From the NCBI GenBank assembly GCA_035253695.1, contig DATFBS010000042.1, forward strand, positions 1 through 64,000: a stretch of DNA of 64,000 nt. Direction: 5' to 3'. Origin of the DNA: JAICNG01 sp035253695. GTDB lineage: Bacteria; Gemmatimonadota; Gemmatimonadetes; Gemmatimonadales; Gemmatimonadaceae. Positions 17,241 through 26,321 of this stretch are shown piece after piece. The notes beneath the pieces were generated by a model. It had not been told where the DNA came from, ran no database searches, and saw only the letters and a list, made by a program, of their open reading frames with translations. Position 1 is the stretch's first letter; each line of letters starts with the position of its first letter. The position numbers and the translations under genes were made by a program.

Positions 17241-18512
17241 ATGTCACGTCCCTCGGCCGCGGCTGCCCACCATCCCATCTCGAGTCTCGCGTTGCCCGCT
17301 CCGAGCGCTCTCTTCGTCGTCAATGATCTCCGTATGGGCGGTGCAGAGCGTACGGTCGTAAATCTCGTCAACCACGGTCGGCACACGCGATCAGCCGTCG
17401 TATTGATCGAATCCGCGGCGGACCTCCTGGCGGAGCTGCGAGTGGAGCATCAGGTCTACACACTGGATGGGGACAGCGCGGCTCCGGTTCCCCGGCAGAC
17501 GCTGGAAGCGGTCGTGGCGCACGCCCCGCGACGGCGGCGAGGCCAGCCGCGCGGCCGGACGCTGCTCGAGCTCCCGACACTGTTCGCGAAGGCTCGGCGG
17601 CTCGCGCAGATCGCGGAGGCAACGAACGCCAGCGTCGTGTCGACCTTCCTCAATCGATCGCACACGATCGCGCTCCTCGCCCAAATGCTCTTCGCGCGCC
17701 GCATGCGGGTGGTGATCAACGTTCACGAGATGATGTCCGATCACCTCGATCGCCACTTCTCGACGTTGGAGCGCTGGGTGATGCGGCGCTTCGTTCGCCA
17801 TGCCTTTCCGCTGGCGCGCGCGATCGTGGCCGTGTCCGAAGGGGTGAAAGAGGATCTGGTTAGGCGGTTCTCCATCGCTCCAGAGCGGATCGCCGTGGTG
17901 CCGAACCCGCTCGATGGCGAGCGCATCCGCCGAGCTAGCCAGGAGCCGATTCCGGAGGCGGAGCCAGCGGCAGGGTCGGCGCTGATCGTCGCGGTGGGAC
18001 GGCTCGTGCAGCTCAAGGGCTTCGACCTCTTGATTCGCGCGGTCGCGCGGCTGCCTCAATCGCTCCGCGCGCGACTACTCATCCTGGGTGAGGGCGAACA
18101 GCGCGATACCCTCGAACGATTGATCGCGGAGCTTCAGCTCGAGAATCGCATCTCCCTGCTGGGAACGAAGCCAAACCCATGGACATATATGGCGCGCGCC
18201 GACGTGGTTGCCGTCCCGTCGCGTTCGGAGGCGTTCCCAAATGTGATCGGCGAGGCGCTCGCCCTCGGTCGTCCCGTGATCGCGGCCGCCTGCTCGCCGG
18301 GCGTCGCCGAATACCTCGACCACGGCCGCTTTGGGCTCCTCGTTCCTCCCAATGACGTCGACGCGCTCGCGGCCGGACTCGAGCGCATCCTCACCGACGG
18401 AGACCTTCGAGCCGAGCTCGCGACTCACGCGGTATCGCGGGCCGAGTCGTTTGCGCTTCCCCAAGTGATCGAGCGCTACGATCGGATACTCATGGAGGCC
18501 GCACGTCCATGA
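17241..18512 (+). CDS. Family 4 glycosyltransferase
   Basis: The roughly 423-residue GT-B enzyme has an N-terminal domain with ALFVVNDLRMGGAERTVVNL and a C-terminal donor-binding domain with IVAVGRLVQLKGFDLLI and the GT4 signature VPSRSEAFPNVIGEALALGRPVIA. It is a cytosolic sugar transferase. An in-frame extension to 17124 exists, but it overlaps the divergent permease and carries no conserved sequence, so I use the ATG at 17241. Its stop overlaps the next start by 4 bp (ATGA). It opens the plus-strand glycosyltransferase operon and its promoter must lie in the short divergent gap. Confidence 0.9.
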   Translation: MSRPSAAAAHHPISSLALPAPSALFVVNDLRMGGAERTVVNLVNHGRHTRSAVVLIESAADLLAELRVEHQVYTLDGDSAAPVPRQTLEAVVAHAPRRRRGQPRGRTLLELPTLFAKARRLAQIAEATNASVVSTFLNRSHTIALLAQMLFARRMRVVINVHEMMSDHLDRHFSTLERWVMRRFVRHAFPLARAIVAVSEGVKEDLVRRFSIAPERIAVVPNPLDGERIRRASQEPIPEAEPAAGSALIVAVGRLVQLKGFDLLIRAVARLPQSLRARLLILGEGEQRDTLERLIAELQLENRISLLGTKPNPWTYMARADVVAVPSRSEAFPNVIGEALALGRPVIAAACSPGVAEYLDHGRFGLLVPPNDVDALAAGLERILTDGDLRAELATHAVSRAESFALPQVIERYDRILMEAARP

Positions 18513-19594
18513 GCCACATCGTCACGGTATACAGCAGCTCACTCCGGCCGGCTCGTCAAGTCGAGATGGGCCACATCCGATGGTACCGGATGTCTGCCGC
18601 GCTCGCGGCCCTCGGCCACAGTGTGGACATCGCGAGCGCCGAACTGAGCCGGCGTGTGTTCCGCACCGCCGAGACGATCGCCCCGAACCTGCGGATTGTG
18701 CCGATCTCCCGCGTCCGGTGGAGTGACTACGATGTCGTGAAAACGCTGTTCCATAGCGGGTTCGAGACACTCGAACGCTACGGTGGCGCAAACCATCCGT
18801 TCGTCATCGCCAAGCTTGGCTCGGTTGTCGGGGCCACCGACATGGAGGGCGTGTTCTTTTATGGGCGCCAGCGCGAGGCGATGCATCGCGTTCAGGAACG
18901 CATCGCGCACAGCAGTCGCTTCGTCACGCTGTTGAGCGAGCCCGCCGTCGATCTGTGGCGCAGCACCCATGGGACCGCGAGTCGGACGCTGCTCGTCCCG
19001 GGCGCCGCGAGCGCAGTGATTCCGCCGCCCCGGCGCAACCCATACGTGCACGATGGACGCAGCCCGGTCGTGTTCGCGGGCAACTTCTACAGCACCCACC
19101 CCCAGAGCCAGCCGAAAGCGCATCAAACTCTCGCGACAAAGCTGAATCAGCTGGGTGCCCTGCTTCACCGCCGCGGATCGCGTCTGTACGTGGTCGGCGC
19201 GGGGGAGCATCGCAGTCTCGATCCGCGCTACGTCAGCTATTGCGGCACCGTGCCTTACGAGGCTTCCTGGGACTACATCCACTTTGCGGCCGTCGGCATC
19301 GTCCTCACCGCCGGGGGGCGAATGCACAACAACGAGAGCACGAAGATCTACCACTATTTGCGGGCCGGGCTCCCCGTGGTGAGCGAAGCCGGATTCCCCA
19401 ACGACAACGTCGTGAGCGAATCGGGGCTCGGGCACATCGTCGAGAATGGCAATCTCGAGATGATCGCGCAGCGTGTCGAGGAATCACTGCACACGCCCTG
19501 GGACCGAGACCGCGCGATCCGATACATCCTCTCGCGGCACACCTGGGAACGACGGGCGGAGATCTACGACCGCCTGCTTCGCGGCAGCGAATGA
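18509..19594 (+). CDS. Glycosyltransferase-like protein (GT-B type), glycan locus
   Basis: The 361-residue protein starts MSHIVTVYSSSLRPARQVEM, with HIRWYRMSAALAALGHSVDI typical of the N-terminal GT-B domain. The C-terminal half has YCGTVPYEASWDYIHFAAVG and YHYLRAGLPVVSEAGFPN, the pattern of a donor site in GT4/GT1 enzymes. The exact family is less clear than for its neighbours, and no clear EX7E motif is visible. It is coupled to both neighbours by 4-bp ATGA overlaps, so the three proteins are probably made in equal amounts. Confidence 0.78.
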   Translation: MSHIVTVYSSSLRPARQVEMGHIRWYRMSAALAALGHSVDIASAELSRRVFRTAETIAPNLRIVPISRVRWSDYDVVKTLFHSGFETLERYGGANHPFVIAKLGSVVGATDMEGVFFYGRQREAMHRVQERIAHSSRFVTLLSEPAVDLWRSTHGTASRTLLVPGAASAVIPPPRRNPYVHDGRSPVVFAGNFYSTHPQSQPKAHQTLATKLNQLGALLHRRGSRLYVVGAGEHRSLDPRYVSYCGTVPYEASWDYIHFAAVGIVLTAGGRMHNNESTKIYHYLRAGLPVVSEAGFPNDNVVSESGLGHIVENGNLEMIAQRVEESLHTPWDRDRAIRYILSRHTWERRAEIYDRLLRGSE

Positions 19595-21207
19595 CGTCGC
19601 CGGGGTTCTCACCGCAGGCCTACGTCCGCACGGGCGCGGGACAGTGGACGATCGCGGCGATTCTGCTCTGCGTGTTCGCCGTGCTCGCCTGGGCGCAGCG
19701 CGTTCCGTCCGTCACGACCGCCAACGACGACGCGACGTACATCCTGTTGTCGCGTTCGCTGCGCGAGGGCGGATATCACTCGATTCATCTCGTCGGCGCG
19801 CCGATCCACACGAAGTATCCCCCCGTCTTTCCCGCACTGCTCGCCGGTGTGTCCTCCGTGGTCGGAGAATCGGTCGACGCGTTCGCGGCGATGAACATCG
19901 CGCTTGCCGCCGCGGCCCTGGCGCTCGTGTTCGCCGCCGCCAAGCGGATCGTGCCCCCATCGGTCGCGCTCGGCGCGCTGGCGATGGCCGCGTCGAATCC
20001 GTACCTCCAGGGAACGGCCGGCACGGTGATGAGCGAGCCGGCATTTCTCGTTCTGATCGCCCTCACCGTCTGGCTGCTCTCACGAGCCGCGCTGACGACG
20101 CGGGACATCGCGCTCGCATGTGTGTGTGCAACGCTTGCGGTACTCACGCGCACCATCGGCGCGACACTCGTTCTGGCTCTGCTCGCGCTGTTGCTGTTGG
20201 AGCGTCGATGGCGCTCCGCCGCCCTGTACGGCGGTCTCATCGTCTTGAGCGTCGTTGGTGTTACCCTGTGGCTACGAGCGCACGCGATGCCGGAGCTGGC
20301 GGCGGACTACATCAGCGATGCACTCGAGCCGGGCAACCGATCGTTCGACAATCCCCTGGCCCTCGCCGGCAGTCGCGTGCGAGCCAATGCACCCCAGTAC
20401 GCCGCCACGCTGCTCGGGGCGCTTTCAGTGCCGACGATTGGTGGAACGATCGTCGACAATCTTTTCTGGCTCGTGATCGTCGCCATCGGCTTGCCCGTCG
20501 GCTTCTTTCTCTTTTGGCGACGCTGGAGAATCGTGACGCTGCTCATGGTGAGCTATGGAGCGGTGATCCTCGCCTGGCCGTGGGTAGTGAGCCGGTTTCT
20601 CCTGCCGCTGCTCCCTCTCATTGCGCTCGCATTTCTCGCCGGCATTCGCACTGTACTCGAGGGGAGGGGCTCACGCGCGGCCTCGGCGGTGGTCATCGCG
20701 ATCGCGGCGGTCATCGCGCTCACTGGGCTGAGTCGCGCGGCCTCGAGGATCGCTGTGCGATCTCGATGCGATCGTGAGCAGCCAATGCAGTCGGCATCGT
20801 GCTTCAACGCCGATCAGCTGGCGTTGTTCGCCGCCGCACGATACGTCGGGGAGCATACGCCGCCATCGGCGATCGTACTGAGCGCGAGCGAAGGGACGTT
20901 CTTTTACATCGCCGAACGACCTGTTGTCCCCGTGGACTCGATCAACGCCCGTGCTCCCGATCGCGCAGCGGACTTTCTTCAGCGGCAACAGGTGCAGTAC
21001 GCCGTGATCAGCCACGCCAGCTTCGACAATCTCCCTCTGGGGGACCGACTGCTGAGCGCGTGCGATCACCTCGAGCCGATGGCGGAGTTTCCGCCGCGAA
21101 CCGCGGTCTTTCGGGTGGTGCCGGCAGCGTCCTCCCACTCGCGAGCATGCGAAATCCTGCGGGACTTTCAGCGCGGCGCGGGGGAGTTCATCCCCCAGAT
21201 CTTCTGA
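19591..21207 (+). CDS. Integral-membrane glycosyltransferase of the GT39/ArnT type
   Basis: The 538-residue protein has about ten hydrophobic helices. A short first periplasmic loop carries the acidic pair in TTANDDATYILLSRSL, the place where ArnT/PMT enzymes keep the catalytic Asp. YHSIHLVGAPIHTKYPPVFP and a soluble C-terminal domain (from about 400) fit the same class. These enzymes move a lipid-linked sugar on the periplasmic side. The start overlaps the previous stop (ATGA). It ends 23 bp before the large inverted repeat at 21230. Confidence 0.87.
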   Translation: MTSPGFSPQAYVRTGAGQWTIAAILLCVFAVLAWAQRVPSVTTANDDATYILLSRSLREGGYHSIHLVGAPIHTKYPPVFPALLAGVSSVVGESVDAFAAMNIALAAAALALVFAAAKRIVPPSVALGALAMAASNPYLQGTAGTVMSEPAFLVLIALTVWLLSRAALTTRDIALACVCATLAVLTRTIGATLVLALLALLLLERRWRSAALYGGLIVLSVVGVTLWLRAHAMPELAADYISDALEPGNRSFDNPLALAGSRVRANAPQYAATLLGALSVPTIGGTIVDNLFWLVIVAIGLPVGFFLFWRRWRIVTLLMVSYGAVILAWPWVVSRFLLPLLPLIALAFLAGIRTVLEGRGSRAASAVVIAIAAVIALTGLSRAASRIAVRSRCDREQPMQSASCFNADQLALFAAARYVGEHTPPSAIVLSASEGTFFYIAERPVVPVDSINARAPDRAADFLQRQQVQYAVISHASFDNLPLGDRLLSACDHLEPMAEFPPRTAVFRVVPAASSHSRACEILRDFQRGAGEFIPQIF

Positions 21208-21229
21208 TTCGCTCAACGGGCGTCGAAAA

Positions 21230-21388
21230 CCAACGAGCCCAAAGGCGGTAGCACAGAGACACACAGAGACACCCACAGAGACACACAGGGGACCGCAACC
21301 GCAAAAGCCTTTGAAAAGCGTCGCCGTTGAAGTCACCGTGTGTGCAATGTCTCTGTGTGTCTCTGTGGTACCGCCTTTGGCTCGTTGG
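21230..21388. repeat. Word-iterated inverted repeat, CAGAGACACA family
   Basis: Two ~41-base arms (21230-21271 and 21348-21388) read CCAACGAGCC, AAAGGCGGTA and then iterated CAGAGACACA on the left, with the matching complement on the right. There is one extra C and two substitutions between arms, and a ~75-base centre. The element follows the stop of the membrane glycosyltransferase gene. It is the longest-looped of the set. Confidence 0.88.
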
Positions 21389-21624
21389 ACCAATGACTCG
21401 CTGCCTGTGCCGGCCTTGGACCTGTTGCGACCGAGCATCACCGCGTGTTCCGGGCGCGACGTACGCCATCACATTGGCGCTCACCCCGGGCCTTGCACCA
21501 CCACCCCGCCCTCTCCACTAAGTCGCTTCCAGCAAAGCTCTTAACGGAATCCCCAACAGCGTCTCCGAGCGTACATCCCGCCCGCGTGCCCGGGCCGGGA
21601 AAATGCTCACCCCCCAAACGCCGC
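21389..21624. other. Non-coding leader before the flavoprotein gene
   Basis: These 236 bases follow the inverted repeat and precede the flavoprotein. The frame is open through them, but the translation is rich in His, Pro, Ser and Arg with no conserved content. I see no clear promoter, RNA gene or operator. Confidence 0.5.
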
Positions 21625-23253
21625 ATGCACGGAATCCCCCCTGCTCCCACCCGTATCGGAGTTTGCGTGACACAGGGAATACGGCCGCTCCCCGAGCCGG
21701 CCGAGGCGAGTGAATTCGACGCCGAACGCTCGCGTTGCCGTAAAGTCGCCCGGCTCCAGCCCGATGATCACGTCGTCATCGCCGGTGCCGGGCCCGCTGG
21801 GCTGACCGCCGCCTATCTCCTCGCCAAGGACGGAGTGAGGGTCACCGTCCTCGAAGCCGATACCGTCGTCGGAGGAATCGCGCGAACCGTCGAATATCGA
21901 GGATATCGCTTCGACATCGGCGGCCATCGGTTCTTTACCAAGATCGCACCCGTCGAGGCGCTGTGGCGCGAGCTCCTCGCGGACGAGCTCATCAAGGTGC
22001 CACGGCTTTCCCGGATTCACTATCAGGGACGGTACTTCGACTATCCGCTCAAGGCGACCAACGCCCTTCGTGGTCTCGGTCTGCTCAACACCTTGCTCGT
22101 GCTGGCGAGCTACGTGCGCGCCCACCTCTGGCCGAGCACGGCCGAGGACACCTTCGAGCAGTGGGTGACCAATCGATTCGGCCGACGGCTGTACGAGATC
22201 TTCTTCAAGACGTACACGGAGAAGGTGTGGGGCATTCCCTGCTCGGAGATCCGGGCCGAGTGGGCGGCGCAGCGCATTCAGGGTCTCTCGCTCTGGAAGG
22301 CGATTTGGTCGGCGACCGCACTCCAGCGACGCTCCGATGGCATCAAGACGCTCATCCACGAGTTCGATTACCCTCGGCTCGGTCCCGGCCAGATGTGGGA
22401 GCGAGCGCGCGATCGCATCGTCGAGATGGGAGGCCGCGTGCGCACGAGCCATCGCGTCGTCCGGCTCGAGCGACGTGACGGCCGTGTCATCGCGGTGCGA
22501 GCACGCACGCCGCACGGCGATGTGCGAATCCCAGCCGATCACTTCATCAGTACGATGCCCGTCGGGGAGCTGGTGCGAGCCTGCACACCGCAAGCGCCCC
22601 GCACCGTGCAGCGGGCCGGTGATGGATTGAACTACCGCGATCTTCTCGTCGTCGCGCTCATCGTGCGCCAGCCGGAGCTCTTTCCCGACAACTGGATTTA
22701 CATCCACACGCCGGGTGTGCGCGTCGGGCGCATCCAGAATCTGAGCAACTGGAGCCGGGCGATGGTGCCCGATCCGACCACGAGCTGCGTGGAGATGGAG
22801 TATTTCTGCTTCGAGGGCGATGATCTCTGGACGCGCCCTGACGAGGATCTCGTTGCGCTCGCGCGTCGAGAGCTGGAGCAGCTCGGCCTGGTCGATCCGT
22901 CGTTGGTCGTCGACGGGACGGTGGTCCGCACCCCGAAGGCGTATCCCGTGTACGACTCGACCTATCGCTCCCACCTCGACGTCGTGCGTCGATGGCTGGA
23001 CGCCATCCCGAACCTGCACACGATCGGGCGCAACGGGATGCACAAATACAACAATCAGGACCACTCGATGCTCACCGCCATGCTTGCCCTCGACAACATG
23101 CGCGGCGCGACCCACGACCTGTGGGAGGTGAATACCGACTACGAGTATCACGAGCATCAACGTGTGCGGGAGCCGGCGATCCGTCCCGCTCGTCGAGCGC
23201 GTTCCCGTGCCCTCGGACGCCGGTGGCTCGCACCTCAGCCCGAGGTCACGTGA
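21625..23253 (+). CDS. FAD-dependent oxidoreductase, UDP-galactopyranose-mutase-like
   Basis: The 542-residue flavoprotein (from this ATG) has the dinucleotide motif VVIAGAGPAGLTAAYLL at about 45, then GGIARTVEYRGYRFDIGGHRFF, YTEKVWGIP and FISTMPVGELV. Near the C-terminus is GRNGMHKYNNQDHSMLTAMLA, a pattern shared with UDP-galactopyranose mutases and related sugar-cluster amine-oxidase-like proteins. A furanose-forming mutase fits the locus, but other FAD oxidoreductases share these motifs. The start is uncertain: ATG at 21625 and GTG at 21667 are both possible. The stop overlaps the next start (GTGA). Confidence 0.82.
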   Translation: MHGIPPAPTRIGVCVTQGIRPLPEPAEASEFDAERSRCRKVARLQPDDHVVIAGAGPAGLTAAYLLAKDGVRVTVLEADTVVGGIARTVEYRGYRFDIGGHRFFTKIAPVEALWRELLADELIKVPRLSRIHYQGRYFDYPLKATNALRGLGLLNTLLVLASYVRAHLWPSTAEDTFEQWVTNRFGRRLYEIFFKTYTEKVWGIPCSEIRAEWAAQRIQGLSLWKAIWSATALQRRSDGIKTLIHEFDYPRLGPGQMWERARDRIVEMGGRVRTSHRVVRLERRDGRVIAVRARTPHGDVRIPADHFISTMPVGELVRACTPQAPRTVQRAGDGLNYRDLLVVALIVRQPELFPDNWIYIHTPGVRVGRIQNLSNWSRAMVPDPTTSCVEMEYFCFEGDDLWTRPDEDLVALARRELEQLGLVDPSLVVDGTVVRTPKAYPVYDSTYRSHLDVVRRWLDAIPNLHTIGRNGMHKYNNQDHSMLTAMLALDNMRGATHDLWEVNTDYEYHEHQRVREPAIRPARRARSRALGRRWLAPQPEVT

Positions 23254-24377
23254 TCGCTCGCCCGCTGGCGCTGTCGGTGATCGTTCCCGCGCGGAACGAG
23301 GCGCAGCGGCTGCCGGCGTCGCTCTCCGCCCTGCGGCGGAGCGATCTGACCCCCGAAAGCTGGGAGCTCATCGTCGTCGATGATGCCAGCACCGACGGGA
23401 CGGCCGACGTCGCACGCGAGTACGCGGATGTCGTCGTCGAGCTACCCGGCCCGCGCGCGTTAGGCCCGGCATACGCGCGCAACCGCGGTTGCGACCGGGC
23501 GCGTGGCGCCGTGATCGTTTTCGTGGACGCCGACGTCTGCGTGCATACCGACACGCTGCGTAAATTCGCCGAGGTGTTCCGTGACGATCCCGCGATTGGC
23601 GCCGCCTTCGGGTCGTATGACGTCCATCCCGTCGCCCCCGGCCTCGTATCGCAGTATCGCAACCTTCTCCATCACTACGTCCACCAACGCAGCGGGGGCG
23701 AAGCGGAAACCTTCTGGGCGGGGTGCGGCGCAGTGCGGCGGACGGTGTTCTTCGACGCCGACATGTTCGACGAATGGCACTATCCCCGCCCGCAAATCGA
23801 GGACGTCGAGCTCGGCGGCCGCATTCGCGCGTTAGGCCACCGTATCGTGCTTCGTCCCGACATTCAGGCTACGCACCTCAAAGGGTGGACGCTCGGCGCC
23901 GTTCTCCGCACCGACGTGCTCGACCGCGGCGTCCCCTGGACGCGGCTACTCGTGCAGCAGGGCTCGGTCGTCAGCGCGGCCATGCTCAACTTGAAGCGCA
24001 CGGAAAAGGTGAAGACCGCGCTCGTCTGTAGTGCCCTCACCATGGCGGCGCTCGCCGGGCTGCTGCGCGATCCACGATGGCTGCTGGCGGCCACGTTCGC
24101 GGTGCTGGCGGTGATTCTCGGGAGCGTCGACCTGTACTGGTGGCTCGCGCGCGCGCGGGGATTCCGCTTCGCCCTCGGGGCGATCCCCTTGCACCTGCTC
24201 TACTACGTCACCAACGGACTGTCGGTGTGCCTCGGCTGGCTGATGCATCACGCGGTAGGCGAGCCGCGTCCCGACCCCGTCATCGAAGCGTACGCGGAAG
24301 TCGGACTGCAGCGCGACCCGCCGCTGCCGTCTCGACGACGCGGCAGTCCCTGGGCGGAGTCGTTAGGTTCGAGGTGA
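23250..24377 (+). CDS. Membrane-associated family 2 glycosyltransferase
   Basis: The 375-residue protein has a GT2 domain (SVIVPARNEAQRLPASL, VVDDASTDGTADV, FVDADVCV as DXD, and a late PQIEDVELGGRI acceptor motif). Two or three C-terminal membrane helices follow (AALAGLLRDPRWLLAATFAVLAV, LGAIPLHLLYYVTNGL). It probably glycosylates a polyprenyl-linked acceptor at the inner membrane. The GTG start overlaps the TGA of the flavoprotein gene, so the pair is coupled. Its stop lies in the first bases of a word-iterated region. Confidence 0.88.
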   Translation: MIARPLALSVIVPARNEAQRLPASLSALRRSDLTPESWELIVVDDASTDGTADVAREYADVVVELPGPRALGPAYARNRGCDRARGAVIVFVDADVCVHTDTLRKFAEVFRDDPAIGAAFGSYDVHPVAPGLVSQYRNLLHHYVHQRSGGEAETFWAGCGAVRRTVFFDADMFDEWHYPRPQIEDVELGGRIRALGHRIVLRPDIQATHLKGWTLGAVLRTDVLDRGVPWTRLLVQQGSVVSAAMLNLKRTEKVKTALVCSALTMAALAGLLRDPRWLLAATFAVLAVILGSVDLYWWLARARGFRFALGAIPLHLLYYVTNGLSVCLGWLMHHAVGEPRPDPVIEAYAEVGLQRDPPLPSRRRGSPWAESLGSR

Positions 24378-24383
24378 TCGCGG

Positions 24384-24454
24384 ATGGCCAGGGTGTCCAG
24401 GTGATCGAGGCAGCAACGACGCTCCCTGGACGACTTGGACATCCTGGACACCCT
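24384..24454. repeat. Word-iterated inverted repeat, GTGTCCAGG family, between convergent genes
   Basis: Arms AGGGTGTCCAGG (24390-24401) and CCTGGACACCCT (24443-24454) are perfect complements. Further GTCCAGG and TGATCGAGG words fill the inside. It shares GATGGCCAGG, GGTGTCCAGG and CAGGTGAT with the element at 59801-59888. Flanking genes converge, with stops at 24377 and 24461. Confidence 0.82.
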
Positions 24455-24460
24455 TCAATC

Positions 24461-24949
24461 TTACGCCATCGTCGCCAGGTATTCCGCGAGACGCTCGTAG
24501 CTGACGTCCATTCCCTCCTTCATTCCCGTCTTGAGCGCCGCGTCCCGGGCCTCCTTCGAGGGATAGAGAATCGTCAGGGTGATCGTTGTCTTCCCGCCTT
24601 TTTCCGAGAACACGAGCGTGTTGGTCGTCTCGGGCCACTCCGGGCCCCATCGCTCGGTGTTGACGAGCCGCTCCGGGGGAACCACTTCCCTGTAGACCCC
24701 GGTCATTTCCATCTCCGCGCCATCGGACTTCCGCCAGACGAAGTGCCACTTCCCACCCGGGCGGAGATCGATCTCGCACACCGGCATCGTCCATCCCTCA
24801 GGTCCAAGCAGCCACTGTTTCACGTGCTGGGGTTTCGTCCACGCGTCCCAAACGCGCTTGCGTGGCGCGTCGACGACTCGGGTGATCACGACTTCCCGAT
24901 CGGACGGCGTCGTGAGTGCCGTGACACCCACCCTGTCGGCTGCGTTCAT
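24461..24949 (-). CDS. AHSA1-type SRPBCC protein
   Basis: The 162-residue protein has the AHSA1 pattern: REVVITRVVDAPRKRVWDAWTKPQHVKQWL near the N-terminus, GGKWHFVW in the middle, and KEARDAALKTGMKEGMDVSYERL in the C-terminal helix. The fold binds small hydrophobic ligands. It lies 58 bp downstream of an ArsR repressor gene in the same direction, the standard ArsR-AHSA1 pair, and probably responds to the same signal. Confidence 0.9.
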   Translation of the reverse strand: MNAADRVGVTALTTPSDREVVITRVVDAPRKRVWDAWTKPQHVKQWLLGPEGWTMPVCEIDLRPGGKWHFVWRKSDGAEMEMTGVYREVVPPERLVNTERWGPEWPETTNTLVFSEKGGKTTITLTILYPSKEARDAALKTGMKEGMDVSYERLAEYLATMA

Positions 24950-25007
24950 GATGGTCTTCCTCGCGAAAAGTCGGGTGAATCGAAGGCGAGGGCCTGCACT
25001 CCGATAG

Positions 25008-25346
25008 TCACTGGTCTTCCTCCTCGGCTTTCATGTGTTGCAGGTAGTTGTCGAGCCGTGCGTAGCTCGCATCCCAGAAGCGCCGGTACTTCTCCGCCCA
25101 CTCCGTAACTTCCTTCAGCGGCGCTGCTTCCAGCCGACGTGGCCGCCACTGCGCCTTCCGGCCGCGCGCAACCAGGCCCGCCCGCTCGAGCACGCGAAGG
25201 TGCTTGGAGATGGCGGGTCCGCTCATGTCGAATGGCGCGGAGAGCTCCTTGACCGTGGCCGCGCCCGACGCGAGCCGAGCGAGAATGGCGCGGCGGGTCG
25301 GATCGGCGAGAGCGGCGAATATGGTGCTCAGGCGGTCAGTAGGCAT
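25008..25346 (-). CDS. ArsR-family winged-helix repressor
   Basis: The 112-residue regulator has the compact ArsR fold: DPTRRAILARLASGAATVKEL, then the recognition helix region FDMSGPAISKHLRVLERAGLVARGR. No metal-binding cysteine pair is visible, so it is likely a ligand- or stress-responsive member rather than an arsenic sensor. Two perfect TAACC-N4-GGTTA dyads sit immediately upstream of the start and are likely its operator. It leads the operon with the AHSA1 protein. Confidence 0.92.
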   Translation of the reverse strand: MPTDRLSTIFAALADPTRRAILARLASGAATVKELSAPFDMSGPAISKHLRVLERAGLVARGRKAQWRPRRLEAAPLKEVTEWAEKYRRFWDASYARLDNYLQHMKAEEEDQ

Positions 25347-25351
25347 GTAGG

Positions 25352-25381
25352 TAACCGAAGGGTTATCTAACCTGAAGGTTA
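25352..25381 (-). promoter_or_regulatory. Twin dyad operator for the ArsR/AHSA1 operon
   Basis: Two perfect dyads, TAACCGAAGGGTTA (25352-25365) and TAACCTGAAGGTTA (25368-25381), have centres 16 bp apart. On the minus strand TATAAC at about 25379-25384 can serve as a -10 box, so a bound repressor would cover the promoter and autoregulate. Confidence 0.8.
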
Positions 25382-25407
25382 TATACGAAGGCTGCGCCTG
25401 TCAACCC

Positions 25408-25553
25408 GAACGAGGAATGAGGAACGAGGAAGCGAGGCTTCAAGCCACTTCCTCCTTCCTCCTTTCCTCATTCCTCGTTCCTCGTTTCCTCGTTCCTCGT
25501 TTCCTCATTCCTCGTTCCTCGTTCCTCGTTCCTCGTTCCTCGTTCCTCTTCCT
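25408..25553. repeat. Word-iterated inverted repeat, GAGGAAY family, in a divergent promoter region
   Basis: A short left arm (GAACGAGGAATGAGGAACG) faces a much longer right arm of iterated CCTCGTTCCTCATTCCTCGTTTCCTCG. Unlike most copies in the window it lies between divergent genes (ArsR and the secreted protein) and has unequal arms. The right arm has expanded by about ten word copies. Confidence 0.85.
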
Positions 25554-25610
25554 TGCATCACCGCGTACATCGCCCTTCATTCCCCACCCAACCGGCTTCG
25601 GAGAACTGAC

Positions 25611-26321
25611 ATGCGTGCCACTTACATCTGCGTTTCCGCTCTGACGGCCGTCGTGCTCGTCGGCCTAGCGAGCCTGGCTCAGGCTCAAGAGATGGAAGCC
25701 TCTCGCGGCGTGAAGGACGGCGGCATTTCTGTCGCCGGCTGGTCCGGGAAGATCGACGCCAGAGAAGCAGCGGCCGGGCAGGCGTTGAGCAACGCCAAGC
25801 TCGCCAAGCATGGCGATGCCCTGCACGTGACCACCGGCCCGGCGGTTACGTACTGGAATCCTCAGAACACCGCGACCGGCGACTACACGGTGAAAGCGAC
25901 CTTCACCGAGCCCAGGTATATGGCGCTGAACAATCATCCGCATCCCTATGGGATCGTCATCGCCGGCAACGACATGGGAACGGATCAGCAGAGCTATCTG
26001 TACTGCGCGGCGTACGGAAACGGGAACTTCATCGTCCGCGGGTTCGGCCCCGAGCCGTTTCAGGTGAACGGGCGACGCGGCGAGGCGCACGCCGCCGTGA
26101 ACAAGGCCAAGGGACCGGGGGAGCCCGTCACGCAGGAGATCGCCGTCTCGGTGAAGGGCGACAAGGTCGAGTGCGCAATCAACGGGACCGTCGTCGGGAG
26201 CTACGACAAGGCCGCGCTCGTGACGGCCGGCAAGCTCAAGTCCACGGACGGCGTCTACGGCATTCGCTTCGCGCACAACACCGAGGCGTCGGTCTCCGGC
26301 CTGACGGTCACCAGGCCCTAA
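25611..26321 (+). CDS. Secreted protein of unknown function, DUF1080/lectin-like fold possible
   Basis: The 236-residue protein has a signal peptide ending in LASLAQAQ. The mature part (SVAGWSGKIDAREAAAG, NTATGDYTVKATFTEPRYM, HPHPYGIVIAGNDMGTDQQSYLYCA, EIAVSVKGDKVECAINGTVVGSYD) looks like a concanavalin-type beta sandwich as in DUF1080 proteins. The family assignment is tentative. GGAG lies 7 bases before the ATG. The stop codon TAA overlaps the first base of the GAGGAAY element that follows. Confidence 0.75.
   Translation: MRATYICVSALTAVVLVGLASLAQAQEMEASRGVKDGGISVAGWSGKIDAREAAAGQALSNAKLAKHGDALHVTTGPAVTYWNPQNTATGDYTVKATFTEPRYMALNNHPHPYGIVIAGNDMGTDQQSYLYCAAYGNGNFIVRGFGPEPFQVNGRRGEAHAAVNKAKGPGEPVTQEIAVSVKGDKVECAINGTVVGSYDKAALVTAGKLKSTDGVYGIRFAHNTEASVSGLTVTRP

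Noticed and set aside
21230..21388. Insertion-sequence terminal repeats
   Set aside because: The space between arms is only ~75 bases with no transposase, and no target duplication is visible.
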